Assembly: GCA_963807235.1 (NCBI GenBank)
Contig: CAWEBF010000014.1
Coordinates: forward strand, 51,972-115,971
Direction of reading: 5' to 3'
Length of the DNA stretch: 64,000 nt
From: CAWEBF01 sp963807235
GTDB lineage: Bacteria > Acidobacteriota > Vicinamibacteria > Vicinamibacterales > UBA2999
The translations under genes and the position numbers were made by a program. This document shows positions 38,005-47,976 of the stretch, piece after piece. Position 1 is the first letter of the stretch. Each line of letters starts with the position of its first letter. A model generated the notes under the pieces. It had not been told where the DNA came from. It saw only the letters and a program-made list of their open reading frames with translations, and did not search any database.

Positions 38005-40328
38005 TTAGAGCTCGGCACGGCGGAGGCGCAGGGCGTTGGCAATCACCGAAACCGAGCTCAGCGTCATCGCCGCGCTCGCCCACATCGGGCTGATGAGGAT
38101 CCCGAACACCGGGTACAGCACGCCAGCCGCGACCGGAACTCCCAAGGCGTTGTAGACAAAGGCGAGGAACAGGTTCTGGCGGACGTTCCGCATCGTCGCT
38201 CGGCTCAGCCGCCGCGCCCGGGCGATGCCGCGAAGATCCCCCTTGACCAGGGTGACGCTCGCGCTTTCCATCGCGACGTCCGTTCCGGTCCCCATGGCGA
38301 TACCCACTGCCGCCTCGGCCAGTGCCGGCGCGTCGTTGATTCCGTCACCCGCCATCGCTACCCGTCTTCCCTCGCGTTGGAGCTGCTGCACCACTTCGCG
38401 CTTTTGTGCCGGCAAGACATCCGCTCGAACGTCGTCCAATCCCAGCCTCCGAGCAACAGCTTCAGCGGTCGTCCTGTTGTCGCCGGTCAGCATCACGATG
38501 CGCAAGCCCTCGCGATGCAACATCTCGATGGCCTCGGTGGTGGACGGTTTAACGGGATCCATCACACCCAGCAGGCCAGCGGCCTTGCCATCGATGCCAA
38601 CAAACATGACGGTTCCGCCATCGCGTCGTAAGTCGTCGGCGCGCTGGATGAGTAACCTCACGTCTATGTTCCGGTCCTGCATGAGGGCGAGGTTTCCGAG
38701 CGCAACGTCATAGCCCTCGACGTGGCCCGTAACGCCCTTGCCAGTATGCGATTCGAACGCCGACGATGCCGGCACGTCGACGCCACGGTCGTGCGCTCCA
38801 CTGACGATTGCGGCAGCGAGGGGATGCTCGCTCCCCTGCTCGAGCCCGGCCGTCAATCGAAGGACTGTCGGCTCGTCGAACCCGGGATAGGCGACGACCT
38901 CGGCCAACCTCGGCTTCCCCTCCGTCAAGGTGCCCGTCTTGTCGACAACCACGGTGTCGATGTCCTCCATCCGTTCGAGCGCCTCGGCGTTCTTGATCAG
39001 CACACCAGCCTGGGCGCCGCGACCCGTGCCGACCATGATGGCCATCGGCGTTGCCAGTCCCAATGCACACGGGCAGGCAACAATCAGCACCGCGACGGCG
39101 GCCACCAGCGCCAGCGCGAGGCGCGGTTCCGGCCCCCAGACGCTCCAGGCCGCGAAAGCGAGGAGTGACACGACCACAACCGCGGGCACGAACCAGGCGG
39201 CGATGCGATCGGCGAGCTTCTGAATCGGGGCGCGGCTCCGCTGGGCCTCGCTCACCATCCTGACAATCTGGGCCAGCAGCGTGTCGCCGCCGACACGTTC
39301 AGCCCGCATGACGATGCTGCCGGTCCCGTTGATGGTCCCACCCGTGACCTTGGCACCCGGGTCCTTTTCCACGGGGACGGGCTCTCCCGTGACCATGGAC
39401 TCGTCCACGGATGTGCGGCCGTCGACGACAGCGCCGTCCACGGGCAGCTTCTCCCCAGGCCGCACGCGCAGCAGGTCCCCCACACGAACGTGAGGCAAGA
39501 GGATGTCTTCCTCGACGCCATCGCGAATGCGACGGGCAGTCTTTGGGGCGAGACCGAGGAGTGCCTTGATCGCTGCGCTCGTTTGGCTGCGTGCCCGCAG
39601 CTCGAGCACCTGTCCGAGCAACACGAGCACGGTAATCACAACCGCCGTGTCGAAGTACGTCTCGACCACGCCGTGCATTCGGAATCCTTCGGGGAAGAAG
39701 CCAGGCGCCAGCGTCGCGGCGGCCGAATAGACGTACGCGGCCCCGACTCCGAGCGCAATCAGCGTGAACATGTTTGGACTGCGATTGACGATCGAGGCCC
39801 AGCCCCGCTCGAAGAACGGCCACCCAGCCCACGACACAACAGGTGTCGCGAGCACAAGGCCAAGCCAGTTGCTCCACCGCATGTCGACGCGGCCGCCGAG
39901 GCCTGCGCCAAAAAGCATGTCGCCCATCGCCAGGATGAAAACCGGAGTGGCGAGCGCCGCGCCGATTCGAAAGCGGCGCGTCATGTCCGACAATTCTGGA
40001 TTCGGACCGTCTTCCAGACCGGCGGTGCGAGGCTCGAGTGCCATGCCGCAGATCGGGCACGCACCGGGCTCACCACGAACGATCTCAGGATGCATGGGGC
40101 AGGTGTATCGACGCGCATGGTCGTCGCGGAGACCGCCACCTCCTCGACCTTGCTCCCCACAAAGGCATCGGGTGTTGAACGGAAGCGTTCGAGGCAGCCC
40201 GGGCTACAGAAGTAGTAGGTCTGTCCGTTGTAACTGGCCTGACCGGCAGCATCCCCGGGCGCGATCGTCATTCCGCATACCGGGTCCACGACTTCCACCG
40301 GACCGTCGACGTTCTGCTGAATGGTCAT
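38005..40328 (-). pseudogene. copA: Copper-type P1B ATPase with YHS and heavy-metal-binding N-terminus, one frameshift
   Basis: Soft-metal efflux ATPase, about 775 aa. The N-terminus has a YHS domain (DPVCGMTIAPGD, YYFCSPGCLERF). After a frame change near 40120 follows the heavy-metal-binding motif RYTCPMHPEIV then CPICGMALEP. Then eight helices with VTGEPVPVEKD, the ion-binding CPCALGLATPMAIMVGTG, DKTGTLTEGKPRL, SEHPLAAAIV, GDGINDAPALAEAAVGIAMG and the MTLSSVSVIANALRLR end. The single frameshift in the linker is probably a sequence error. Convergent with the sigma gene, 11 bp after lgt. Confidence 0.85.
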
Positions 40329-40338
40329 GAAGCGTTTC

Positions 40339-41082
40339 CTACGTACTCACGCGGAGTCGGAGGCGTGAGGTGATCAGCAGGGCCATCCCCACGATAACCA
40401 ACGCCAGCGAAATCAGCTGCGCCAAGGTCAGCGATCCCAGAACCGGCAGGCTCACGCGAACGAACTCGATCGCGAAGCGAACCGCGCCCGCGAGGACCAG
40501 ATATCGTCCGATCACCACCTCGTCGTCGACGCCGCGCCTGCGCCATCGCAGGAGCAGCCACGCCACGACGACGAGCGCGAACGTTTCGTACAACTGGGTC
40601 GGATGCACGGGAACATCTGTCGGTGGCAGGCCTTTCGGAAAGGCGACACTCCATGGGAGGTCGGTCGGCCTCCCATAGTCGTCACCGACGAGAAAGCACC
40701 CCACGCGCCCGATTGCATGGCCGATTGCCAGCGCCGGCGTCGCAGCTGCCAGCCCACGGACGAACGGCACCCGGTGCCGTCGCAGCAACCAGAGCCCGGT
40801 GCCAACCCCGCCAATCAGGCCGCCGAACCAGCTCAGGCCACCCCGGCTGAACAGCGACTCGAAGATCGGTTGGCGTGCGCTGAATTCGATCGTCCAGAGC
40901 ACCTTCGCGCCCAACAGGCCGCCGATCACCCCGCCGATTCCCGCGCTCACCGCATCGGGTGGCAGCCTGCTTCTCGTCAGCTCCCGGCCGAACACCCAGA
41001 TGCCGGCGAGCGCGGCGATTCCGACCAGCACACCAAAGCTGGTGATCTCGAAGTCACCGATACGAAACAGGACTGGATACAT
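40339..41082 (-). CDS. lgt: Prolipoprotein diacylglyceryl transferase
   Basis: 247 aa integral membrane enzyme transferring diacylglycerol to the lipobox cysteine of prolipoproteins. Motifs: GGLSWFGGLIGG, IGHAIGRVGCFLVGDDYGRP and HPTQLYE with seven membrane helices. Normal length and intact. It lies immediately before the P1B ATPase and 3 bp after the DUF5916 gene. A housekeeping paralogue may exist elsewhere, since lgt copies also occur in metal-resistance clusters. Confidence 0.9.
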   Translation of the reverse strand: MYPVLFRIGDFEITSFGVLVGIAALAGIWVFGRELTRSRLPPDAVSAGIGGVIGGLLGAKVLWTIEFSARQPIFESLFSRGGLSWFGGLIGGVGTGLWLLRRHRVPFVRGLAAATPALAIGHAIGRVGCFLVGDDYGRPTDLPWSVAFPKGLPPTDVPVHPTQLYETFALVVVAWLLLRWRRRGVDDEVVIGRYLVLAGAVRFAIEFVRVSLPVLGSLTLAQLISLALVIVGMALLITSRLRLRVST

Positions 41083-41085
41083 TTC

Positions 41086-43617
41086 TTACCGCGACAGCCA
41101 GAGGCTCATCTTCACGGCGAAGAAGTTGTCGCCGCGGGCGCCGAGCGACCGGAACATGCCGCCGATCGAGGCGCGTTCGCGGGTCGTCTCCTCTTCGGCG
41201 CGGTTCTGCTGCCACACGAGGTAGAAGACGCTGCCCGCGCGCCATTCCCAACGCAGCACCAGATTGCTCCGGAACGACCGGACCAGAAAATCTTCCGACG
41301 GCAGCAGCTCAGGGGCCACCGGCAGAAGGCGGCGCGTGCGCGCCTCGGCCAGCTGGCCGAGGGACTCGTAGCGTCCGCTCGCCGCGAAGGGCTCCCCGTA
41401 GAAGTCGAGGTTGAGATCGGGTTTGAAGGTGTAGTTCACGCGAACCTGGGCGGCATAGGTGGACCGATCCAGGTGGCCGAAGATATAGCGGCCGCCGTAG
41501 GTTTCTGGCGGACCGCCCGGCAGCGTCGTGACGTACTGCTGGGTGTCCACCTCCCGAACGTACGACGGGCTCACCGACAGCTCCCATTGCGGCGCCGGCC
41601 GTACGCTGAATCGAGGCGCGAGCGTCATGCTCAGGCCCCCGTCTTCGTCTCGGGCGTACGCCGCCTCCAGGTCGCCTTGCGTTTGCGCCCCCTCCCGCGT
41701 CTCTACGGCGAGCGTCGTGGACCACGAGGCGGGCCGCTGCATCGAGGGTCCGCCGCGCGTGAGGCGCATGTCCTGCCGGCGGAACTGGTAGGTGGCATTC
41801 AGCTCGGCTTCCCAGAAATTCGGCAGCGTCAGGTTGAGCTCGGATCCGATGGCCGACGTCTGGACGTCGCCGCCGTAGTTCCACTCTTGTTGCTGCCCGA
41901 CGCTGATCGCGTACTGTCGCAACCAGCGTCCCGGCGTCGTCTCCTGATACTCCAGCTCGCTGAACAGCAGCACGCCATCGGCCCTGGCCAGCCGGCCGAT
42001 GTCGTTGGTCTCGAACTCCGGTGTCGTGAAGGAGGCGCCGGCCTCCCACAGCCAGTGGCGCGCGTTCTGCCGCTCGATGGAGATGCCGCCTTTGGCGCCC
42101 GACAGCTGCCGGCGCGACGGGTCGAGCCGCACGTAGGTGACATCCGGGCGTTGGAAGAAGCGCGCGCTCGATCGTTGGAGACGCAGGAGTGCATCGGGCT
42201 CGCCGTCCACATACGTGACCCCGAGAAAACTCTGCACCTCCTGGTCGCCGAAACGCAGGATGGAATCGCCGCTGAGCGTGAAGGCGTTGCGCGCGAGCAG
42301 CGACGCCAGCGGATCGCCGGCGTCGAACTGGCGGTGAACGGCCGTGGTCATGAGCGCCACGCTGGATGACTGCTGCCCGAACTGCTGCTCGATGCGCGCG
42401 ACGTTGTAGAAGGTGCGCGGCGCCACGCGCACCTCGCCGAACCCGCTGCTGCTGAAGGTGCGAGCGGCCTCGTCGTCGGTCACGGCGGTCAGCATCCCCA
42501 GCGATGTTCCGGAAGCCAGCCGGCCGGTGAGCTTGGCAGCCCCGAGAATGGTGGTCGTCGGCGGAAAGTCCACAAAGGTGCCCGGGGCGCGGCCTTGTGG
42601 CGGCGCCCCGATTCGTCGTGAGTAGAAGTAGTCTTCGACGTTGCCGCTGAGGAGGTTGGCGCCCTCCACGAAGAACGGGCGGCGCTCGTCGAAGAAGGTT
42701 TCGAAGGCGGACAGGTTCACCTCGGCGGGATCGGCCTCCACCTGCCCGAAGTCCGGGTTCACGGTCCCTTCGAGGGTGAGGTTCGAACCGATGCCCAGCT
42801 TGACGTCCACTCCTGCCCCGCCGCCAGGGTTCGCGCCCTCGTTGAACGGGTCCGCGGCATCGCGGTTGCCGATGAACTGCGAGTTGCCTGTCACATACGG
42901 AAGCAGTTCCACGCGCTGACGTGGCTGCACGTCGAGACCATGCAGGTCGCCGAAGAGCGACGCCCACCGCTCGTCGGTGCGCCGGATGGGCGACCAGAAC
43001 ACCTCCTCGTTGAGCGACGGGATCCAGCGGCGCACGTTGAGCCCCCACACCTGCGGAGAGCGTGGGTTGAAGCGCAGCTGCGAGAAAGGGATCCTCAACT
43101 CCGCGACCCAGCCGCGCTCGTCCATCGACGTCCGGGCCTCCCAGACCGGGTTGAACGTGTCGTCGTCGTCGAAGTCGTTGTCGCTGGCGTAGTAGTGGTC
43201 GAGGCGCACGCCATTCGCGGTGACGCCGAACGTGGACGCCGTGCGCCGGTCCAGATAGGTGTCGAGCGACACCAGAAGATGCTCGGCCTGTTCCACCTCG
43301 TCGCGCCGGCCGAGCGGGGCTTGAATGGGCGCGCTGGACGTCATCCGGGCGCCTACGTACAAGGCACCGGCGTCGTACACGAAGCGCACGTCCAGATCGT
43401 CGGTTGCCGGATTGCCCTCCACGGGTTCCTTCTGCGTGAACCCGGCCAGCGGCATGGCCTCGCGCCACACCGGCTCGTCGAGACGGCCGTCCATGCGGAT
43501 GGACCCATCGGGTACGCGCGTTGCGGCGGCTCGTTTCCGTTCGCGGTCCTGCGCCAGCGCCGCACCCGGACTCAGGCACTCGAGAGCGACGGCAAGCAGA
43601 CACACACGCGGCAGCAT
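41086..43617 (-). CDS. DUF5916 protein: sugar-binding-like domain plus outer-membrane barrel
   Basis: 843 aa. Signal peptide (LAVALECLSPGAALAQ), then a CBM9-like domain (SIRMDGRLDEPVWREAMPLA, LDVRFVYDAGALYVGARM, WVAELRIPFSQLRFNP), a DUF5916 hallmark NPDFGQVEADPAEVNLSAFE then RRPFFVEGANLL, and a beta-barrel ending in FFAVKMSLWLSR. Common in Acidobacteria and Bacteroidetes; the function is unknown, presumed outer-membrane. Long and clean. The stop is 3 bp before lgt starts. Confidence 0.9.
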   Translation of the reverse strand: MLPRVCLLAVALECLSPGAALAQDRERKRAAATRVPDGSIRMDGRLDEPVWREAMPLAGFTQKEPVEGNPATDDLDVRFVYDAGALYVGARMTSSAPIQAPLGRRDEVEQAEHLLVSLDTYLDRRTASTFGVTANGVRLDHYYASDNDFDDDDTFNPVWEARTSMDERGWVAELRIPFSQLRFNPRSPQVWGLNVRRWIPSLNEEVFWSPIRRTDERWASLFGDLHGLDVQPRQRVELLPYVTGNSQFIGNRDAADPFNEGANPGGGAGVDVKLGIGSNLTLEGTVNPDFGQVEADPAEVNLSAFETFFDERRPFFVEGANLLSGNVEDYFYSRRIGAPPQGRAPGTFVDFPPTTTILGAAKLTGRLASGTSLGMLTAVTDDEAARTFSSSGFGEVRVAPRTFYNVARIEQQFGQQSSSVALMTTAVHRQFDAGDPLASLLARNAFTLSGDSILRFGDQEVQSFLGVTYVDGEPDALLRLQRSSARFFQRPDVTYVRLDPSRRQLSGAKGGISIERQNARHWLWEAGASFTTPEFETNDIGRLARADGVLLFSELEYQETTPGRWLRQYAISVGQQQEWNYGGDVQTSAIGSELNLTLPNFWEAELNATYQFRRQDMRLTRGGPSMQRPASWSTTLAVETREGAQTQGDLEAAYARDEDGGLSMTLAPRFSVRPAPQWELSVSPSYVREVDTQQYVTTLPGGPPETYGGRYIFGHLDRSTYAAQVRVNYTFKPDLNLDFYGEPFAASGRYESLGQLAEARTRRLLPVAPELLPSEDFLVRSFRSNLVLRWEWRAGSVFYLVWQQNRAEEETTRERASIGGMFRSLGARGDNFFAVKMSLWLSR

Positions 43618-43718
43618 CGCGGCATTTTAGAGAATCACGGCACGCAACTCAGCTTCGAAAAGCGCTGCCTTGGCTGATGGCACTGTGATTGCTCCCTTGC
43701 CTTTCAGGGAGATATGTC

Positions 43719-44369
43719 ATGAAAGCAAGAGTTGGTGTTCTTCTGCTGGCGGCCGCGACAGGCGCCGGCGCGTGTGCGACTTCGGGGTCGTCGGCCTCCA
43801 CCGTTCCGCAACCCAGTTCGAGTGGAAGCACGACAGTCCCTGCCGGTCCCGTGGTCGCCAACGAAAGCCGTTCAGGTGTCGTGCCGGCCGGTCAGGAGCT
43901 GGACGTGCGCCTGCAAAGCACCTTGAGTTCTGAAACCGCGGCGGTCGAGCAGCGCTTCGAAGCGACGACCGTGGTGGATCTCACGCAGAACGGGCGCGTG
44001 CTGATCCCTGCCGGGTCGGTCGTGAACGGCGTGGTGAGCGGCGTGGAGAAAGCCGGACGCCTCGAGCGCACCGGCAAGCTGACGCTGTCGTTCGACGGGG
44101 TGACCGTGCGAGGCAGGCAGCACAGCGTCCGCGGCACCGCGACCAACGTCTTCAAGAGCGGCGGGATTCTCGAAGAGAAGGGCACCGCTGGCATCGGCGC
44201 CGGCGCCGGCGCGATCGTCGGCGGCATTCTCGGCGGCGTGAAGGGCGCGGTGCTCGGCGCAGTGATTGGCGCGGGCGGCGCCATCGCAGCCACCGATGGC
44301 AAGGACATCGAGCTGCCCGCCGGCTCGATCATCCGGATCCGCTTCGACTCGCCCGTCACGATTTCGTGA
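43719..44369 (+). CDS. Glycine-zipper lipoprotein (paralogue A)
   Basis: 216 aa. Lipoprotein signal with lipobox TGAGAC at about residue 19. A Ser/Thr/Pro spacer leads to a domain with VVPAGQELDVRLQSTLSSET, GRVLIPAGSVVNGVVSGVEK and KLTLSFDGVTVRG, then a glycine-zipper segment (GAGAGAIVGGILGGVKGAVL) and ELPAGSIIRIRFDSPVTIS. The last motif and the zipper are shared with the opposing gene at 44389. ATG 43719 has GGGAGATAT upstream. Role unknown, probably cell envelope. Confidence 0.75.
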   Translation: MKARVGVLLLAAATGAGACATSGSSASTVPQPSSSGSTTVPAGPVVANESRSGVVPAGQELDVRLQSTLSSETAAVEQRFEATTVVDLTQNGRVLIPAGSVVNGVVSGVEKAGRLERTGKLTLSFDGVTVRGRQHSVRGTATNVFKSGGILEEKGTAGIGAGAGAIVGGILGGVKGAVLGAVIGAGGAIAATDGKDIELPAGSIIRIRFDSPVTIS

Positions 44370-44374
44370 CGGGC
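44351..44374. terminator. Perfect hairpin shared by two convergent genes
   Basis: GCCCGTCACG, loop ATTT, CGTGACGGGC. The 10-bp stem overlaps the stop of the left gene and lies 15 bp beyond the stop of the right gene. No T-run is visible on either strand. Confidence 0.5.
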
Positions 44375-44388
44375 GTGCGCAGCGTCTG

Positions 44389-45198
44389 TCAGCTATCAGA
44401 ACCGGAAACGATCGGAACCTTGACGTCCAAAGGCCGGTCGAGCGAGATCGAGAGCGTGGATCCGCTCGCCAGGCCGACTTCCTTGCCGGCCGTCGAGAGC
44501 ACGACGGCCGTTCCGGCGCCGCCGCCCACCGCCGCGCCAATGGCGGCGCCCTTCTTGCCGCCCACGATCGCGCCGATCACCGCTCCGCCAGCCGCGGGGA
44601 TCCCGATGGTCTTCGCGTCGCGCGTCTTCGTCGCGGGCGCGACCATGGTGTAGCCCCCCTCGAACGGATAGCTGTCCCCATGCGCGCTGATCCCGCTGAA
44701 TGCCAGCGAGAGACTGGCGCGCCCCTTGACCTTTCCCGACGGCTCGGCCGCGCTCACGTTCGCACGCACGGCGCTCCCGGCAGGCAGCACCTCGACGCCG
44801 TCGACTCGGACGGGTTCGGCCAGCGTGGCCCTCACCTGTTCGCCCGCCTGGCTGGTCGCGGAGCCCACGCCCTCTTCCAGACGTACCGACACGCGCGTTC
44901 CGCTCGGCACCCGGTATTCGCGGAAGCGTGCGATGGCCGGCAGCTCGGGCGCCTTGCCGTTGGCATCGGCCACACCGACATGCGCCACCGACTCGCGAGG
45001 CACCGATCGCGTGACACGCCCGGCGTCCACCGTGACGGTCTCCTGATCGCGCGCCGCCAAGGTGCCTTCGATCACACCGCCGTCCTCACGGGTCAGCTGC
45101 ACGTCGGAGCCAATCGGCACCTCGTCGAGATCGGCGCCGCGTGAACACCCAAGCCCAGCCGTCAGTACCATGGCCAACGCCACGAGCCGTTTCGCCAT
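44389..45198 (-). CDS. Glycine-zipper lipoprotein (paralogue B)
   Basis: About 269 aa. Signal MAKRLVALAMVLTAGLGC with lipobox Cys18. It contains two repeats of the same module: FREYRVPSGTRVSVRLEEGV, GVEVLPAGSAVRANVSAAEP and ASLSLAFSGISAHG, then a glycine zipper (GGAVIGAIVGGKKGAAIGAA) and GLASGSTLSISLDRPLDV. Layout matches the convergent gene at 43719, with an extra N-terminal beta stretch. ATG 45198 has GGAGGG upstream. Function unknown. Confidence 0.75.
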   Translation of the reverse strand: MAKRLVALAMVLTAGLGCSRGADLDEVPIGSDVQLTREDGGVIEGTLAARDQETVTVDAGRVTRSVPRESVAHVGVADANGKAPELPAIARFREYRVPSGTRVSVRLEEGVGSATSQAGEQVRATLAEPVRVDGVEVLPAGSAVRANVSAAEPSGKVKGRASLSLAFSGISAHGDSYPFEGGYTMVAPATKTRDAKTIGIPAAGGAVIGAIVGGKKGAAIGAAVGGGAGTAVVLSTAGKEVGLASGSTLSISLDRPLDVKVPIVSGSDS

Positions 45199-45321
45199 CA
45201 ATATGCCCTCCTGCGCGCTTTCGCGCGAACCGTAGAGGTGCAATCACGGGGCCAAGTGGACTTCGGCATTCCGCTTGCTTTGTTTTCCTGTATTTCCCCC
45301 CGGCACGAAACGAGGATTCCG

Positions 45322-46041
45322 ATGTTGCATCTAGCCCACAAAATTCGCGGTACCACCGTTCGAGCCGTGGATGGGGAGATCGGGACCCTGGACGACTTCA
45401 TCTTCGAGCAGTCGCACTGGGCCATCCGGTACCTGGTCGTCGCCACCGGTTCGTGGCTCAACGAGAGACGCGTGCTGCTGTCGCCCATGTCGGTGGCCGG
45501 CTCGTGGGACCGGGCGGGCATTTCGTTGCGAGTCCGCAAATCACAGATCGAGCACAGCCCCGACCTGGACCTGAAAACCCTGGGTCGCGCCAACGAGTCA
45601 TTGCTGCTCTACCACTACGGCCAACCCATCTATTGGGAGGGCGCTGGCGCGTGGGGCACCTTCGACACGCCCACCGCGCTGGCCGGCGGACGCCACGAAC
45701 CGGCGCGTGCCGAAGACGCCGACGGCTCCGAACACCTGCAGAGCACAGAAGAGCTCACGGGTTACCACATCAGGGCCGCCGACGGAGAAATCGGACACGT
45801 GGACGACTTCTTCATCGGGGAGGAGAGCTGGCGGATCCGCTATCTGCTGGTCGACACGAGCAACTGGATTGGCGGCCGGTCGGTGCTGGTTTCGACCGAG
45901 GCCGTGGAAAATATCGATCGTGAGGCGCGCCTGCTCCGCGTGAGCGACAGTCGCGAAGACATCCGCGACAGCCCGACCTACGATTCGATCGTGGAGACGC
46001 TCAGCCCGGCCGAAACCGGGCCGCCATTCCTGTTCATCTAG
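45322..46041 (+). CDS. Tandem PRC-barrel protein
   Basis: 239 aa. Two PRC-barrel units: VRAVDGEIGTLDDFIFEQSH then WAIRYLVVATGSWL (about 14-75), and IRAADGEIGHVDDFFIGEES then WRIRYLLVDTSNWIGGRSVL (about 150-215). The repeats are clearly duplicates joined by a 70-residue linker. PRC barrels bind partner proteins or RNA; the role here is unknown. ATG 45322 has GAGG upstream. Its stop overlaps the end of the convergent gene by 4 bp. Confidence 0.8.
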   Translation: MLHLAHKIRGTTVRAVDGEIGTLDDFIFEQSHWAIRYLVVATGSWLNERRVLLSPMSVAGSWDRAGISLRVRKSQIEHSPDLDLKTLGRANESLLLYHYGQPIYWEGAGAWGTFDTPTALAGGRHEPARAEDADGSEHLQSTEELTGYHIRAADGEIGHVDDFFIGEESWRIRYLLVDTSNWIGGRSVLVSTEAVENIDREARLLRVSDSREDIRDSPTYDSIVETLSPAETGPPFLFI

Positions 46042-47417
46042 GCTCGCAGGTCGTAGCAGAGCAGCCGCGGCGGATTCCCCCGTCCGATCTCGCGGGTGTT
46101 CTGCACGACGTACAACAGGCCACGGCTCAGCACGGGCAGCGTCCACGATTCGCGTGCCTGGAACAGCCACGTGCGCGACACCTCACGGTATCCCTTGGGT
46201 GTCAGGTCCATCCAGAGCAGGTGGCCCACTTCTCCGAGGCACAGATAGCTCCCGTCCACCGCGAGCAGCGAACCTCGATAGGTGCCGACGGTTTGCTGCC
46301 GGCCGCCAATGGATTCGTTCCATTCCGGGACCTCCCGCCACACGACCTTTCCGGTCGCCACGTCCAGGCACGCCAGCGACGCGTCCGGTTCGTTGCGCCC
46401 GTCGAAGCCGTACAGGTACCCGTCGCGGTGAATCGGCGTGTTGAAGTGCAGGCCGAACTCCTGCGTCGTCCACAGCACTTTGTGCGTGAAGTCGGGGTTG
46501 ATCTGAACCAGCGCGCCGCCGGTGCGATAGCTCGCGGAGATGAACACCTTGTTGTCGAAGACCACCGGGCACGATGCGTTCACCGATTCGTAGCTGCGGC
46601 TGCGCCAGGGAAGCGAGAAGTCCACCTTCCCCGTTGCCGGGTTGATCGACATCAGGCCGCCGGTGGGCGGCGTGGACTCGCCGCCCGCGAAGACGAAGAC
46701 CCGCCGCTGGCCGTGCACGAGCGCCGGCACCGGCGACGCGTAGCTGGGTCCCCATGCCGTTCCCGCGCGCCAGGCCTCCTTGCCCGTTGACGTGTCGAGG
46801 CCGACGACGCATGGGCCGCCGGGAGCGCCGACGTTGATGATGAGCAGACGGCCCTCGACGAGCGGCGTGCCGGAGGTACCGAAAAAGTCCTGAGGCACCT
46901 TGTACTCGGCGCCAAGGTCTCGCTTCCACAGCACCTTGCCGGATGCCAGCTCCAGGCAGTGGAGCTTGCCTTCCGCGCCCATCGTGTAGACGCGCGTGCC
47001 GTCGATGACCGGGCTGGATCGCGGGCCGTTGTTGTACCCGTAACGATCCTCGAAGGCCGTTCCGTATTTGAACTGCCAGCGGCTTGCCCCCGTCAAAGCA
47101 TCCATGCACTCGACGATCTCCTGGTCGCCGACGCGATGAATGAACAACAGCCGATCGCCGGCTACGGCTGGCGATGAATAACTGGTCCCCTTCGCGAACT
47201 CCCAGACAAGGGGCGCGGGGAGCTTGCGGTTCAACTTCGTCTCAGTCGAGACCGCGTTGTGCGTCGGGCCGAGAAACGAGGTCCAGTCGTGCGTGGTGGC
47301 GCCGGCCGGCAGCGGTTTCGGCGCTGCCACGGCGCGCGACTGGGCTCGAGCGATGCCAGCCAGCAGCGGTTGGGCCACGAGCGCCCGCAGGACATGCCTT
47401 CTGGAAACCGAACGCAT
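46038..47417 (-). CDS. Exported PQQ-like beta-propeller protein
   Basis: 459 aa. A signal with RR (SVSRRHVLRALVAQPLLAGI) suggests Tat export. The rest is an eight-bladed PQQ-type propeller with repeated GKxxW units (TGASRWQFKYG, ASGKVLWKRDLGAEY, TGKEAWRAGTAWG, ATGKVVWREVPEW). No dehydrogenase active site or CxxCH is evident, so it is probably a binding or scaffolding protein. Divergent from the PH-domain gene. Confidence 0.85.
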   Translation of the reverse strand: MRSVSRRHVLRALVAQPLLAGIARAQSRAVAAPKPLPAGATTHDWTSFLGPTHNAVSTETKLNRKLPAPLVWEFAKGTSYSSPAVAGDRLLFIHRVGDQEIVECMDALTGASRWQFKYGTAFEDRYGYNNGPRSSPVIDGTRVYTMGAEGKLHCLELASGKVLWKRDLGAEYKVPQDFFGTSGTPLVEGRLLIINVGAPGGPCVVGLDTSTGKEAWRAGTAWGPSYASPVPALVHGQRRVFVFAGGESTPPTGGLMSINPATGKVDFSLPWRSRSYESVNASCPVVFDNKVFISASYRTGGALVQINPDFTHKVLWTTQEFGLHFNTPIHRDGYLYGFDGRNEPDASLACLDVATGKVVWREVPEWNESIGGRQQTVGTYRGSLLAVDGSYLCLGEVGHLLWMDLTPKGYREVSRTWLFQARESWTLPVLSRGLLYVVQNTREIGRGNPPRLLCYDLRA

Positions 47418-47463
47418 GTCTGATTGTAGGGCCGACGGCGGAACTGCATATAGAGTGATCCCG

Positions 47464-47976
47464 ATGGACCCTGGGAGCGCTTCGATTGCGGATGGCGTGA
47501 CACGCCAGCTGGATCCCCGCTGGATTTCCGTGCGGCGGATTCATTCCGCCATCTTCTTCACCATCGTCTCCACGGCGTCGTTCATCGGCACGATCGTGCT
47601 GTGGATTGGCAGCGGTGTGCTGGTCGCAGGCGTGCTGCTCCTGCCGCTTTGGGCCGTCGTGATGGGGCTGCTGGCGTGGCAGCTATACCGCTGGCCGCCG
47701 ATCTCCTACCGCTTTGCGTCGTATTGCCTGGACGGGGAGGGTTTCGAGATTGCGCGTGGCGTCTACTGGCGGACGATCACGAACGTGCCGCGGTCGCGAG
47801 TGCAGCATACCGACGTGTCCCAGGGGCCGCTCGAGCGCCGCTTTGGCCTTGGGACGCTGGTGGTCTACACCGCGGGCACGCAGCACTCGCAGGTCACGCT
47901 GCCGGGTCTCGATTTCGTGGTCGCCCGCCAGATCCGCGCGCACCTGTTGCCGGGTGATCAGGGCGATGCCGTCTGA
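47464..47976 (+). CDS. YdbS-like membrane PH-domain protein
   Basis: 170 aa. Two membrane helices (FFTIVSTASFIGTIVLWIGS and VLLLPLWAVVMGLLAWQLY) precede a bacterial PH (bPH_2/DUF304) domain with YCLDGEGFEIARGVYWRTIT then NVPRSRVQHTDVSQGPLERR and LGTLVVYTAGTQ. Paired with the gene at 47966, this matches the YdbS-YdbT pair described in Bacillus. ATG 47464 is chosen; longer in-frame starts add a non-homologous lead. Confidence 0.8.
   Translation: MDPGSASIADGVTRQLDPRWISVRRIHSAIFFTIVSTASFIGTIVLWIGSGVLVAGVLLLPLWAVVMGLLAWQLYRWPPISYRFASYCLDGEGFEIARGVYWRTITNVPRSRVQHTDVSQGPLERRFGLGTLVVYTAGTQHSQVTLPGLDFVVARQIRAHLLPGDQGDAV

Noticed and set aside
41309..43603. 764-codon minus frame inside the DUF5916 gene
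   Set aside because: Out-of-frame shadow of an intact 843-aa protein.
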